From NCBI GenBank assembly GCA_963853835.1, contig OY970820.1, positions 74,334,909 to 74,398,908 of the forward strand: a stretch of DNA of 64,000 bases. Reading direction: 5' to 3'. The notes beneath the pieces were generated by a model that was not told where the DNA came from, did not search any database, and worked only from the letters and a program-made list of their open reading frames with translations. Positions within the stretch are counted from its first letter, which is position 1, and the number at the start of each line of letters is the position of its first letter. This document shows positions 34,346-47,722 of this stretch, in pieces. A program made the translations under genes and the position numbers. Source of the DNA: Calendula officinalis. Taxonomy: Eukaryota; Streptophyta; Magnoliopsida; Asterales; Asteraceae.

Positions 34346-36064
34346 TGTAACGACCCGAAATGGTAAATAAATAAAATATGTAAAAATATGATAATTATGG
34401 ATAAATCATATAAAACATGTGGAAATTGGTTTCGTGTCGTTTGGACACCGTACGAGAAAGTTATGGGCGAAACCGGGTCGAGACAAAGTTGGAAAAATGC
34501 AGCCCCAGCTGCACCAAGAGTTCGCGACGCGAACCCGAGTTCCCGATCGGGAACTAGCTCCAGGGAGTTTGGCCTTTTATCGCGAAGAAGTTCACGCCTG
34601 ATTAACGATCGCGAACCTATGGAGATCGCATAGTTAGCGACGCGAACTATTGTTCGCGTCGTGATCTTTTGTCTGGCAGCATTAAAGTCGGGATTTGGCT
34701 CATTTATTGCATTTGTAAACCCTAGTTTTCTCCCTCTCGAGTTTGTGAACGATTTTGAGTGTAAAGCATCATTTGGAGCAGATTTCTTGGTCAAATCTTG
34801 TGATTCTTCACTCCTAGTTGAAGATTAAAGGTATATCTTCAATCCTTTGTAGTTGTAGCTTTAGATCTATGGGTTTGGAAGCTTGGGTTTGGAACCCTAG
34901 TTCTTGGGTTGGTGATTAATGGTTAAATAAATGTTGTGTACACTTAATAGATGGTATATTAACAAGGAAAACAAGTGTATGGTTATGATTTGTAAGAATC
35001 TTAAGGGTTGGTTAAACCTAGGGTTTGGTAATCAACATATTTGGGGGAAATGGATTGATGGGTGTTATCTAGAGGTAGATGAACACATTGGTAGTAGTTT
35101 GTGATGATAATCTTGTTGTGATAATTGTTTTAGACATTCGGTGAAGTGTTGAAGTGGACGAATTGTGAACAAGGAACCGGCGGAAAGAATACGGTTAAAG
35201 CATCTTTATTGCTAAGGTGAGTACGTGTGGAATTTACTGAGTACATAGCCCTTTTAAATGTTTTCATTACTTGTGTTACGGTCTATTTGCTTAATTGTGT
35301 AGACTAGTAACTAGTAGTTAGTTGTACCGATAGTTGTATTGAACTAACTTGTTTGATGATAGACGTGATAGCCGAGAGCTAGATTGACATAACCATCGAG
35401 TTATGATATGGTGAGATGATGTGATGATTCGGGGGATCCCTGGTAATGAGGTATGGAATGGGGAGCATTTGGGCGGATCCCCATCGGCCCATTCCATGAT
35501 AGTAGTCTTGCTAACTGGAAGTAGTCCGGCGAGTAAGGCAGGTATTGGTATATTGGGTGATTCCCTCTTGCCTTTACCTTGAAGCTTGTTAATGCGGGGG
35601 ATCCCCGGTTAATAAGTTAATGTGGTTCTAGTTGGTTGGGGATGTCTCGACAACTAGGTATGATTGCTAGGAAAGCAAGGTATTAGAGTCACAATAGGGT
35701 GACTAGATAGATGGGTGATTGCTTACGTGTTTGTTGTTGGTCATTCGGTTATTATTATTAACTTTGGGGTCTAAACCCATGTAGCTCACGAGACGTTTTG
35801 TCTCACGTACTCCTTGTTTTGTTTTGCTATGTACTCAGGTTCGGGATCGAAGGCTTAGGTACGCATGGATAGAGATGCGGGACCTAGATTAGAAGGACAC
35901 TAGATTGGATTAGTCTTAGCTTGGTGATGATCTATTTTGTAACACCTACTTTTATACTCTGATTTCATACCAAGGTTTTTGTAAATCCGAATTGAGGATG
36001 TTCTTCTAATTATAAAAATGTTTTATTTTGGCCAATATTTTGTATTAAAAATCGAGGTGTTACA
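34346..36064 (+). repeat. 3' LTR of element E
   Basis: 1,719 bp copy of 27752-29471, preceded by AAGGGGTAAATAGT, a weak polypurine tract, and followed by ACTAC. Confidence 0.94.
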
Positions 36065-36070
36065 ACTACG

Positions 36071-36858
36071 TCTCTAAATGGGCCGAGGAAAAAGCATTAC
36101 CAACTAATGATGCCCGAGTTGTAGTTAATTTTGTGAGGACCTTATTTTGTCATTTCGGATGCCCAAGGGCTCTTATTAGCGATCGTGGCACTCACTTTGC
36201 AAATCATCTTTTGGAGAAAACTCTCCAACGATATGGTGTCCACCATCGGTTCTCAACGGCGTATCACCCACAAACGAGTGGTCAAGTCGAGAACACTAAT
36301 AGAGCCTTGAAAAGAATTCTTGAAAAATCCATTGTGAAAAATCCCAAGACGTGGTCTCAACGTCTTGATGATGCTTTATGGGCATTCCAAACCGCCTTCA
36401 AAACCCCTATCGGATGCACACCATACCGAATGGTGTACGGAAAAGCTTGTCACCTTCCTTTTGAAATTCAACATAAAGCATATTGGGCCATCAAGGAATG
36501 TAACATGGATGCTATCTTAGGAGGGACGGAAAGGCGTCAACAACTCAACGAGCTCGATGAAGAAAGATTCCATGCTTATGAGAATTCCCGGATTTACAAG
36601 GAAAGGAGTAAACATTGGCATGACATGAGGTTGAGAATTCGTAAGTATTTCGAGGCGGGTGATAAGGTTTTGATATATCAATCTCGATATAAGTTTTCAC
36701 CTGGAAAACTAAAGTCAAAATGGGTTGGCCCGTACACAGTTGTCAAACAACACCCATCGGGATATGTCGACCTTGTTACCGAGAAGGGTGGTCATTTTAT
36801 CGTAAATGGTCACCGCCTTAAACAATATTTCGAGGGAATGGATGAAGCTGAAAGATAA
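36071..36858 (+). pseudogene. Integrase remainder of element A
   Basis: It resumes after element E with YVSKWAEEKALPTNDARV-type sequence. The catalytic-core segments RALISDRGTHFANHL and HHRFSTAYHPQTSGQVENTN follow, then the C-terminal domain (KVLIYQSRYKFSPGKLK), ending at a stop at 36858. It matches B at 21079-21752 and 42557-42700. The segment between the zinc region (27746) and this point appears short, so part of the core may also be missing at the insertion site. Confidence 0.85.
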
Positions 36859-38205
36859 GGAGAGGTTGTGCATTTCACCTCGATGAAGAAAAGCAAGTGA
36901 GAAGAGCAACACCGAGTCAAACTCTAGACTCGTAAATCTTTGAAGCGCTTCTCGGGAGGCAACCCGGGGTTTTTAATGTCTTTGTCCTTTTTCATTCTGC
37001 ATATTTTATGGTTATTTCTGCATTTTTTTTATATATATAAAAAAAACGTTTTTTTTTATTTTTGTTGTCGAGTTCGTGACAACCATGTCGCTCCGCGCGA
37101 CTAGTCGACCAGAATAGCCTCATCGAACAGAAGGCGTGTCGCATACGCGAGTGATCTGTCGAGCCGCGCGACAGCCCTTGTGAACCTGTATCGCGTTCTC
37201 GAGCCAGGCGAGTGATTTGTCGAGCCGCGCGACGGTATCTGTGAATTTGGTCGCGTTCTTGAGCCCTCGAGCCCATCTCCGTCGCGCACGCGTGCGCATC
37301 CATCAAATCTGAACCGGATCCAGCTTGTGTCGCGTCCTCGACACCCAGGGCGTCGCGCCCGCATCTCGATCAGGTTTAAAAACCCTTCTCTTTCTGTCGC
37401 GTCCAGCATCCCAAAACCCTAAACAGTCGCGTTTTCCTCCGATCCCACCACCGAAAATCGTCCATTCCAGCCCTAATCTCCGGCGAACCCTCCTCGTTTT
37501 CTTCAATAATATGACGTCTAAGGTTCGTAATCTCTGTTTTTCGTCGTTTAGTCTTGTTTTAGAGGTAGAAATCTGATTTTGTTAGGGTTTTTGAATTAGG
37601 GCCGAAAATTTGATTTTTTCTCAAATTGTTTGGATTTTGCTTGTAATTCTTGATAAGTTGAAGTTTTAAGCCACAATGTAGTCGAATTTGCACTATACCT
37701 TAGTGCCTAATCTGAATTTTTGAAATTGAATTGGTTTTTGGGAAGAAACTTCATGAACTAGGGTAGATATTGAACAACAAATCCGAAAATCATGTAGTTT
37801 AGGGCTTGCAAATCACCACATTATGATATACAACTGATTTGAATAGAATTAGTAGCAATACTAGTTCAATTTTATACAATGTGGTTTAATTGTCATCCTT
37901 AAACATGATTTTCGGTTTTAATATACAATTGCTAACATTTTGATGGAAATTTTTTATAATGAACTTCAATGTAAAATTAATTCTAAGTGTTACATTAAAT
38001 CACACTTAGTTAAACACAATTGTATAATTATGTTTATAACTAAGTGTGGGTAACAGAAAACGGTATTATAAACTAGTCTATATCTTTTATCGACTCCCTT
38101 AATTGTTTTGAAAATTTTCTATTATATAACACTTCTAATTAATTAAATTCTTATGTGATTGTTTGACAGAGACCAAGAGGTGCTGCCGGGTCATCCAAGT
38201 CCACT
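36859..38205 (+). other. Spacer between pol and the 3' ORF of element A
   Basis: Non-coding, 1.3 kb. It contains the conserved 'gcgcttctcgggaggcaaccc' word (about 36948) and a GC-rich, CGCG-rich stretch at 37060-37450. By position it is the counterpart of 19908-21078 in B. Confidence 0.6.
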
Positions 38206-39733
38206 TTGGTACACGAAGATGGCCTTCCCCGAGAATTAATTGTACGGGGAAAACATGTATTCATGAACTTTAACACAATTCCCAACCCCGATACAAAAGA
38301 GAAAGTTAAAGCTAAATACGAAGAAATCAAAAACAGATTAGTTGAACCGGGTAGAACTTTGGATTGGAAATACATGGAAGACGTACGAAGAGTTCAGAAC
38401 CTACGGGAATACTATCCCCGATTTCTCCTTGATGAGAACGATGTACCGATAGTGAAGTGTAATGCATGGGAAGTGGCCTAAGAAATGAGAAAACCGATCT
38501 AATCGGAACTGGTTTACCAATTCATGTCATCTTTCCACTTCAACAGAGTGGATGCCAAAGAGGGTTTTGATGTTCCTTGTATGCGATTCTGGTTAGGGGG
38601 TGAATAACGGGAACTATCTTTGAAAGGTTTGGCTACACGTCTTAAGCTCTATAAAGAAGATGAGATGGAACAACCCGAATTTCACCGTTACTTATCCTTA
38701 TGTGAGATGGAACCTGCAGATGATATCCGTTATGGACCCATTTGGGCAGAAATTGGTGCTGGCGAGTATGAAAACGCCAATACAAAATCATCAAAAATGT
38801 ACTCAACCGAGGATAAAGTCCTCCACCGGATAATTGCCAATACTATAAACCAAAGGAAAGACAGTAGAGAGAAAGTGGGTCAAATGGACCTTTGGCTATT
38901 AAGTCGTTTGAGGGATTCACGAGCTTTTACTCACGTGCCATACGTTATCGCCCAATTTCTGAGTGAAGCCACGGGGAAAAAAAACCGCCAGTGGTCTGTG
39001 TGGGGGTCAGTACATCTCCCGACTTGCAAAAACCTACGGTATACTTACTCCGCGTGTTAAGGATTCTTTAAAAACCCTAGAGATGGGATGGCTCGATAAA
39101 AACGCCTTAAAGGGTATGCACGCAATTAAAAGAATTGATAAAACCAAACATTATGAATGGGATTTCGGGGTTGAAAGAGAGAAAGAGCTAAGGAGGCAAG
39201 AAGAGATCAGGCTCAGAAAGAAAGCACGACGGGAACAGGGGTTAGAGAGTGAAGACGAAGAAGTGGCGCCACCACTAAATCAAGAGGCGATGCAAGTGGA
39301 TGTGGAAGATATCATTAAAAGTCAAGGTCAAGATCAAGCATCGGGTTCTCGCACAACACCATCCGCATTTGACCCGTATCAATCTTTTCAACAACTCGGC
39401 ATGCGGATAGGTGGTGTTCATACAGATTTAGCAAATTTGCAGGTACACATGGCGGGCCTACAAACCGAATACGTTGGAGTCAGGCAATATATGGGAGACA
39501 TGAAATTACAACTTCAACGAAATTATTACCAAGGCGAGCGGTTGCAAATGTCTCAGAATTGGCAAGCTCGGGCCACAACAACATCATTTGGGTCTCAACC
39601 CGCCTTACCAGTTGACTATAACCCAATGCCGTACTGGGCCCCGAGCATGACAGCACCACCGAACTTCGACACTTATGACGCATGGTACCAGCAGCACGAC
39701 TCGACACCACACCGCGATGATCTTGACCAGTGA
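38206..39733 (+). pseudogene. Athila-type 3' ORF of element A
   Basis: Three pieces (38206-38481, 38620-39060, 38963-39733) are homologous to 18339-19907 of B. The first contains LIVRGKHVFMNFN (B: KVNRTHVFLNFD). The second contains DKVLHRIIANTINQRKDS (B: GTHRYLHRMISYTIRHRNQG). The third has a Gln/Met-rich tail ending in a Pro/Tyr-rich segment. A stop after 38481 and a frameshift near 38980 break it. The role of this ORF in Athila elements is not established. Confidence 0.6.
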
Positions 39734-41214
39734 TCCATCTGTTTGTCTTTGAATTCGAACAATTTTATTTTCAGTTATTTCTTTTCGTTCGATTGGGTTG
39801 TACTTCACTACCAACTATGTTACTGTTTTACTTTTTTTTTATGTTTTCTACTTTTATTTGTGTTTCTGTTGGTTGTGATGTTTAGAACAAAATTCATGTT
39901 TGGAGTTGAAACTTGGAATTGGAGCATATTCTTTTGAACCACAAAAGCATGGAATCAACACAAAGCACCCCTAGGGAGTACCTTTCTTTTACTCTTTTAT
40001 TTACCTTTACCCGTTTGGTTAAAATATTATTGCATTGGGGACAATGCAAAGCTTTAAGTGTGGGCATGGGGGTGAGTTTCACCACTTGGACAGTTCTCTA
40101 GAAAATCATCTAAATACACAAAATTGTTTTAATCAGCAAATTTTTTTAGACACATCTCAACCTTAGAAAACAATTTTTGGACAATAAAGTTCACTTTAAA
40201 GGGCAAAATTTTACCTAGCTTTTATGTGTCAATTTTTGTGGTTTTTCGCCGATCTAATTATTTTTAACTCGTTAATTAAACCACTTCCTAACTTGGAAAA
40301 TTTGAAATGTCTTGTAAAATCTATAAAAATTGTCTTTTAGAAAATTAAGATTAGCAAAGCTAGCTCCCGATGACATTAGGTTGAATTAAGGGCTTTTAGT
40401 TTACGTGAATAAATTGCCAATTATAAATATAAAAGAAAAATTTGAGAATCGATGAGAATATTCATCCGGCCTTGTGTTCTCGACAAGTACGCCCGAGGGG
40501 TCCTTCAAACCTAGCATTCTAAGGTCAACTTATCTAGACATGTTGGTCGAAAGTCTTTTATGTGGGTTCACAATGTAAGCATAGGTTCGAATCGATTCTT
40601 GAATAAATACCTAATTAAATACTCAGGGAGAAAAATTAGCCGACCTTGGGTTCCCGACGAGTACGCCCGAGGGGTCCTTCAAAGCTAGCATTCTAAGGTC
40701 AACTGATCTGGACATGTTGGTTGAAAGTCTTTTATGCGGGTTCTCAATGAAAGTTGTGGTTCTCTCTTCCAAACAAAATCAACAAATAAAATCATGCAAA
40801 GCATGTATAAAAAGAAATGAAAAATCAAATAAAATAAATAAACATGCAAAGCATGAAAAATAAAGCAAATAAGCTTTGAAATGGATAAATAAACTAAATT
40901 TTCTTGTTTTAACCTAACTAGTTGGGTAATTTTCATAAAGGTGGTATTTATAGATTATACAAGTATGGATTAGGATCTAAGTTAAAAGTAGTATAATTAG
41001 CATAGTTAAAGATTTGATTAGATTTGTGAAAAGTTAGCTGATGTCTTACACAAACTTGGGCATAAAATATAGTGAAAATTTTAACTGCTAAATTGGACTA
41101 GGTTCTGAAAATTGTTGTATTTAAAGTGTCATATGTGTTAATTCATTATCTAGTTAATTAATTTTTCTTATGATGATTTGCTTGAGGACAAGCAATGTTC
41201 AAGTGTGGGCATCT
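39734..41214 (+). other. 3' untranslated region and polypurine tract of element A
   Basis: Non-coding. It contains a direct repeat of about 75 bp ('cgacgagtacgcccgaggggtccttc', near 40480 and 40655) and ends with AAGTGTGGGCATCT before the LTR. Confidence 0.65.
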
Positions 41215-42559
41215 TGATATCGACGGATTTATACATATTTAAATCCGTCAATATTGTATTTTTTAGGCTTGATTTATAGTAAAAATAAGTGTTTATGCCT
41301 AATTTATGATGTTGTTGATAAAATGCAGGTCAAAAGTCCAAATTATAGAAGAAAAGGGCCAAAAACGTAAAAATTCAGCAAATTCCGAAATTCAGACATG
41401 CTCGAGCGGCGCTAGCAGGCCCCTGTCGCACCCCGTGGCGCGCGAGTGTCCCTCTATCGAGCGCGCGAGAGACCCCTGGTCGAGTGCTCGAGCAAAACGA
41501 AAATAAGGGTATTTAAGCTAAAATTCAGCCATTCTTCTAGGGATCTTTTTGTGCAGCCTATTTTTGACCTAGGGAAGCTATTGTGGACGAATTTTAGGGG
41601 TTTCAAGCATCAAGATCTTCAATTCCATTCATATATTTCGGTTCTTAATCATTATTAATCAAATTATGTTTGTTTTATTGAATTCTTACGTTTGTTTTGC
41701 GATGTTTAGCATGTCTATGTGCTAATCATTTATATTCACTATGATTAGATGAACTCTAGGCTTTAGGTTTGGTATTTTTAGGATTTTAACATTGGTTTTG
41801 AACACTTGTTTATTTATATCAAAGATCCTTTCGGTTAATTCTTGAATTTTTGATTGTTTTAACTGTTGATTATTAATTGTTTTGTTGAGTGACCACTAGC
41901 ATTTGTAGTTAATAATTACTTCAACTTTTCACCCCGGTGACGTAGTTGGCAATCCACTAGATCTAGGGATTCGAGTTTAAGCATCAAATAACTTAGGTGA
42001 AACTGAAAATTTAATCTTAGTAATGACCGAATTCGAGATTAGAAGGTAACGGAAATCCGGGCCTAGATATATTTAACAAGCTGAAGTGTGACCATAGTAT
42101 GATTCTTTAGGAAAACCTTGCTTAGGAATGATAACACGGTCATTTTAGGAAGCTAGAGACCACTGCTTTCTTGACTTCTAGAACACCAATTAAATCGGGA
42201 CTTAACCAACCAAACCTATAACTAGATGGAATCGATCATAGTGAATATTCCCTCTCATATTTAAACACAGTTTAACTACTTTGTCAATTTGTCTCAGTTT
42301 TCAAAAGCTCAAATTTACTTTTAATCAGTTTCTTCATTTAATTAGTTAAAAAACAAAAACCCCTACTTTATGCGTTCGTTTAGATTAAATCATTAGTTTT
42401 ATACTATTTAGTCGGCTTAACTGTTCCCTGCGGAAACGAACACCCGAAGTACTTACCTGAACTATATTGCTCACGATTAGGTCATACTTGCCTAAGAGTG
42501 TGGTAATCTAGAGAATGCATATTTTAGGTTATTATTTTATAACTAGATTTTACACATCA
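41215..42559 (+). repeat. 3' LTR of element A
   Basis: 1,345 bp copy of 21753-23100, about 25 differences by eye, followed by GACAC (42560-42564). Confidence 0.93.
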
Positions 42560-44494
42560 GACACCATATCTTTGCAAAGTTTTCTCCGTTAAGTGATTGG
42601 CTAAATGAGTGCCCCGATCACTAATGAGAGCACGAGGACAACCGAACCTACAGAAAAGAGCTTGAATGAATTTGACTACGACATGGGCATCATTTGTTGG
42701 TAATGCTTTTGCCTCGGCCCATTTTGAGATGTAGTCGATGGCAACAAGAATGTACTTATTACCATGGGAGCTCGGGAATGGGCCCATGAAATCAATGCCC
42801 CAAACATCGAACACCTCACAAACTTGAATGCTATGTTGAGGCATTTCGTCTCGTTTGGAGATGCTACCCATTCTTTGGCAAGAATCACAAGCCTTGACCA
42901 ATTTAAATGAATCTTTAAAAATTGTTGGCCAATAAAATCCCGCATCTAGAACTTTCCGGGCGGTAAGGTTAGGTCCGAAGTGGCCCCCGGTGGGTCCCTT
43001 ATGACATTCGTTGAGAATAACATAAGCTTCCTCACCGGATACACATCGTCTATGAACAAAATCAGGCCCGACCCGAAATAGGTAAGGATTCTCCCAATAA
43101 TAGTACTTGAGATCCGAGAAAAACTTCCCCTTTTGTTGATGAGTTAAACCCTTTACAAGGATACCCGCAGCCAAATAATTTGCCATGTCGGCGAACCACG
43201 GGTCATCAGACACTTGTAAAGCATTAACTACTTCAAGGAATTCATCGGGAAAATTTTCATTTATCCCATTTTCATCATATTCCTCCAAATATGGATTTTC
43301 GAGGCGGGATAAATGATCGGCTGCAAGGTTTTCCGCCCATTTCTTGTCCTTGATCTCAATGTCGAATTCTTGCAAGAGGAGAATCCAACGTATGAGTCGA
43401 GGTTTGGCGTCTTGCTTAGCAAAGAGATGTTTTAATGCGGAATGATCGGTGTAGACAATGGTTTTCGACAACACAAGATAGGGTCAAAATTTGTCAAAAG
43501 CGAACACAACCGCAAGTAATTCTTTTTCGGTGGTTGTATAGTTCACTTGAGCACCATTAAGTGTTCGGCTAGCATAATAGATTGGTTGAAAGTGATTGTT
43601 CTATCGTTGCCCCAACACCGCACCGAGTGCATAATCACTCGCATCGCACATCAACTCAAATGGTAATTCCAAATCGGGAGAAACCATGATCGGAGCCTCG
43701 GTTAGTTTTTCCTTTAACAAATTAAAGGATTCTACACATTCATTCGAGAAAATGAATGGTATATCCTTCTCAAGTAAATGGGACATGGGTCGGGTGATTT
43801 TTGAAAAATCTTTAATGAACCGACGGTAAAAACCCGCATGACCAAGGAAACTCCTAACGGCTTTCACATTCGAGGGCGGAGATAGCTTAGATATGACATC
43901 TATTTTAGCTTTATCTACCTCAATTCCCTTCTCAGAAATTTTATGTCCTAACACGATGCCTTCACGCACCATGAAGTGACATTTTTCCTAATTTAGCACT
44001 AAATTGGACTCCTGACACCTTCTCAATATTCTCTCAAGATTTGCTAGAAATGAAGTAAATGAGTTCCCGAAAACCGAGAAGTCATCCATGAATACTTCCA
44101 TACAATCCTCTATCATTTCTTGGAAAATAGCCGTCATACAACGTTGGAACGTGGCCGGAGCGTTGCATAAACCAAACGGCATTCTCCTATAAGCAAATGT
44201 GCCAAAGGGGCACGTGAATGTGGTTTTCTCTTGATCTAGGGGGTCGATTGGGATCTGAAAACAGCCGGAAAAGCCATCAAGGAAACAATAAAAGTTGTTT
44301 CCCGCAAGTCGTTCCAACATTTGATCAATGAATGGTAAAGGAAAATGATCCTTACGGGTGGCATCATTTAACTTGCGGTAATCAATACACACGCGCCAAC
44401 CCGTGACAGTTCGAGTAGGGATTAGTTCACCCTTCTCATTTTTGATAACTGTCATACCCCCTTTTTCGGTACAACTTGTAGCGGACTCACCCAC
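42557..44494 (-). pseudogene. RT, RNase H and integrase N-terminal half of element B
   Basis: The minus strand reads RT (VCIDYRKLNDATRKDHFPLP, then the intact catalytic FMDDFSVFGNS), RNase H (ELMCDASDYALGAVLGQR, then YTDHSALKHLF), the integrase zinc region (CHKGPTGGHFGPN ... CDSCQRMG) and core (VWGIDFMGPFPSSHG, then RALISDRGTHLANHL) as far as QRYGV. There element A interrupts. Three in-frame stops (about 43985, 43598 and 43478) divide it without changing frame; at least two look like W-to-stop or R-to-stop transitions. A frameshift near 44480 separates it from protease. Confidence 0.9.
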
Positions 44495-44856
44495 GGGCTA
44501 TCGGAGATAGGGTAGATGAGTCCCGCATCAAGAAGTTTAAGAACTTCTTTCTTAACCACATCTTTGACATTCGGGTTCAATCTTCTTTGCCTTTGCACAC
44601 TTGGCTTGAAATTTTCCTCCATGAGGATTTTATGTGTACAATAGGCGGGATTGATACCCGGAATGTCAGCCGTTTTCCAAGCAATGGCTTGTCTATGAGT
44701 TTTGAGAATTTTAATAAGATCGGTTTTTTCGGTGGAGGATAACTTAGATGAAATGATGACCGGAAGATCGGAATCACCTTCTAAAAAGGCATACTCTAAA
44801 TGGTTTGGTAACGGTTTTAGCTCTAGAGTAGGTGGCTCTTCTAAAGAAGTTTTGAT

Positions 44857-46182
44857 TCAAAGGTTGTCTTTATGGTCAATTTTCTCAAAAACAACATCTC
44901 CTACCTCGGATTCCTCACCATCTACATGAAGCAAATCCTTGAACTCTTGGAGATCTCGGATTGTTTCATCGGAATCAATGGTGAAATCACCTTTTGTGGT
45001 GACATCATCACAATCGAGGTCGAGAAAGGAAGTAACCTCCTCATCGATACATGAATCGATAACATCAATGAAATAACAAGAATCATCGGATTTGGAGGTA
45101 TGCTTCATGGCTTTCTCAATAGAGAAGGTGACCTTATCATCATCAATTCCCAGACTTAGTTGTTTTTTAGACACATGGAACATGGCATCCACCGTGTTCA
45201 AGAAAGGTCTTCCTAGAATTAGTGGGACTTTGGGGTCCACATCCATTTCTAGGACAACGAAATCTACGGGAAACACGAATTTGTCTACTCTAAAAGGGAC
45301 ATTTTCTGCTATGCCAATGGGATATGTGCATGAAAGGTTTGCTAATCTTAAGATCATCCTAGGCGGCTTAAAATCGGTTAATCCTATTTTTGTAGCTATC
45401 GACAAGGGCATTAAACTTATACTAGCACCTAAATCTACTAGACCATTGTAAACCGGTAAATTATTAAAAAGGCAAGGGATTATGAAACTCCCTGGGTCCT
45501 CTAGCTTTGGTGGCATCTTGGATTGTATGATCGCCGAGCATTCTTCACTCAACACAGCTGAAGATGCTTCCTCCATTTGCACTTTGTTAGACACCAAATC
45601 TTTAATAAATTTTTCATAATTTGGCATACCTGCCAACATATCAACCAAAGGCACGTTAATGCATACCTGTTTAATCATATCAACAAACTTACCGTATTTT
45701 TCTTTGAGTTTCTCCTTTCTCAACCGTTGTGGAAAAGGAACTTTAGGTAGGTAAGAGCTTGTTGTGTCTTCCTTCTTGGATTCACTCTTCTTCGGTTCAT
45801 CTTTTTCTAGAATCTTATCAACAAGCACCTCATCTTCATTCAATGGTGTCCCATCTTCTACAAGTACCTGTTCACTAGAATTATTAGTATTAATTTTAAT
45901 CATAGGTGAACTTACCTCTTTACCACTTCGTGTGGTAATGGCTTTGACATCCCTTGAATTGTTGAATTCTCCTTTGGGATTGACTTGAGTAGAAGGGGGT
46001 AGATTGCCTTGTGGTCTTTCGGTTAAGGCTTGTGCAATTCTCCCAATATCTCTTTCTAAGTTCTGAATGGTTGCTTGTTGGTTCCGGATACTTTGTTTCA
46101 TCTCTTTAGAGTCTTGCTTGGTTTCTTCGTTTGTTTTGGCTTGGCTAGCCATAAATTGTCCAAACATACTCTCTAGAGACAT
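44857..46182 (-). pseudogene. Gag C-terminus and protease of element B
   Basis: 441 residues. A coiled or charged gag tail (EETKQDSKEMKQSIRNQQAT) is followed by the aspartic protease with active-site DLGASISLMP near 45400. The segment leading to RT (VPLILGRPFLNT, FSIEKAMKHTS) comes next. It is out of frame with both neighbours, so frameshifts lie near 46180 and 44860-44500. Confidence 0.87.
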
Positions 46183-47590
46183 TTGTTCTTCGGGTTTAGA
46201 ACTCGAGCCGGGAGTGTTAGAATTATTTCAAGGAGGGTAATTGGATTGGTTATTTTGAGGGAAACCTGGTGGATGTGATGGTCTAGGGAGTAATTGTTGT
46301 TATTATTGTTGTTGTTGTAGCCCTTATTGTTGTTGTATCCTTGGTTTCCTCGTTGATAGTTTTGACCATAACCTTGGTTCAAATAATTGACCTCCTCTTC
46401 GGTCATCATTGGTTGATGTTGTTGGCATTCTTTTGCAAGGTGTGGTCCACCGCATTTGTCGCATCCAACCTGTAGAGCATGTAAAGAAGATATTATTTTA
46501 TCTAACTTACGCTCTAACATGATTTGGTTATTCTTTATGGCGGCAACTTCATCACTTTGTCTATCATCAAACGCATTTACCGAACTCGATTGTTTCCCGG
46601 CTCTTCTATCGGTGGCCCATTCCGCATTGTACATTGCCATATCCTCCAAAAGTTGGTATCCTTCCGTAGGGGTTTTATACATGAATATGCCACCACTCGA
46701 TGAATCGAGGGTGGACCGTGAATTGTTGGATAAACCCCTATAGAAGAGATGGACATAATCGCTCTTTTCAAACCCGTGGTTTGGGCATCTTCTCAGCATA
46801 CCTTTGAAACATTCTCATGCTTCCTTAATGTTTCCCCAGCTTCCTGTTGAAAAGCCATAATGTCAGTTTTTAATTTATCCGCTTTCGCGGGTGGAAAATA
46901 ACAGTGAATAAATCGACTTCGGAGTTCTTCCCAAGTCGAAATGGAGTTTGGCTCAAGAGATTTGACCCAAATTTTCGCTTTTCCAATTAGACTAAAAGGG
47001 AATAGTCTAAGTCATATCGCATCTTGCGAAACGTTAGGTATTCTAAATAATTGGCAAATGTCATTAAAGCACTCGATATGGTGATTTGGGTCATTTGTGA
47101 GTCTACCATCATAACCCAAATCACGAACCATACTGAGAAATTGACTTTTAATTTCAAAATTTATGCCATTTATTTCCGGAAGTCTAATTGTCGGAATGGA
47201 ATCCACCGGGGCATTTTGCCTCGTTTGCCACATCGGACGTTCCGGTGGTGGTACTCGTTCACCCATTAGATTATCAAGAATCGGCTCTTGATTATCGACT
47301 GCTGGTTCTAATGTAACAGGAATCGGCTCCTGATTTTCAAAACTTTGGACTTGAACTTCAAAAAGTGGATTTTGATTTTCAAGACTTGGTTCTCCAATAT
47401 TTTGAGATTTCTTTATGGTTGCGTTGTATCTCGCTTCTAATTGAGTCCTCTTTCTCCTTCGAAAAAGTTTCTCTGGATCGGAGGACAGTGAGGGTTGATC
47501 AGGTTTAGACTTTTTGCCTCTAAGAGTATTCTTATTGCCCATGCACCTGCACAACTCAAAGCAAAGAGTCAACACGCAACTGATAAACAA
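46173..47590 (-). pseudogene. Gag of element B, first copy
   Basis: Two pieces in different frames: 47590-47012 (the probable start is MGNKNTLRGKKSK at about 47542) and 46799-46173. Together they hold the capsid-like domain and the zinc knuckle CDKCGGPHLAKEC, then an Asn-rich tract. A frameshift lies between 47012 and 46800. It is nearly identical to 11733-13034, but with CAA where that copy has TAA. Confidence 0.88.
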
Positions 47591-47698
47591 AATAAAGGAA
47601 AACAGAAATTACAAATAAAATAACTTATTTAAGAATAAATTGCTAAACAAGGATCAATTAATTAATTAACTTTCAAAAACTTAATAACATAAAACCGC

Positions 47699-47716
47699 TC
47701 CCCGGCAGCGGCGCCA
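47699..47716 (-). other. Primer binding site of element B (tRNA-Asp type)
   Basis: Minus strand TGGCGCCGCTGCCGGGGA, 6 bp from the 5' LTR; identical to the sites at 13146 and 23107. Confidence 0.82.
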
Positions 47717-47722
47717 AAAACT

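Larger units (their letters stand above)
27752..36064 (+). mobile_element. Tekay/Del-like chromovirus (Ty3) 'E', inserted in A
   Basis: The innermost and youngest element is 8,313 bp. It has LTRs 27752-29471 and 34346-36064, flanked by ACTAC (27747-27751 and 36065-36069). Between them are an initiator-tRNA-Met primer site, a gag-pol with protease, RT, RNase H, integrase and a C-terminal chromodomain, and a short purine stretch before the 3' LTR. By eye the LTRs differ at about 17 of 1,720 sites (1.0%). The coding part is intact apart from one extra G near 31697-31701. Confidence 0.95.
21753..42559 (+). mobile_element. Athila-type Ty3 retrotransposon 'A', inserted in B
   Basis: A complete element with LTRs 21753-23100 and 41215-42559 and a 5-bp duplication GACAC (21748-21752 and 42560-42564). 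The order is LTR, primer site, gag, protease, RT, RNase H, integrase [element E inserted], rest of integrase, spacer, 3' ORF, polypurine tract, LTR. Without E it is about 12.49 kb. LTR divergence is about 25 in 1,345 by eye (1.9%). All ORFs carry lesions, and several catalytic residues are changed, so it cannot move by itself. It lies on the opposite strand to its relative B. Confidence 0.93.
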
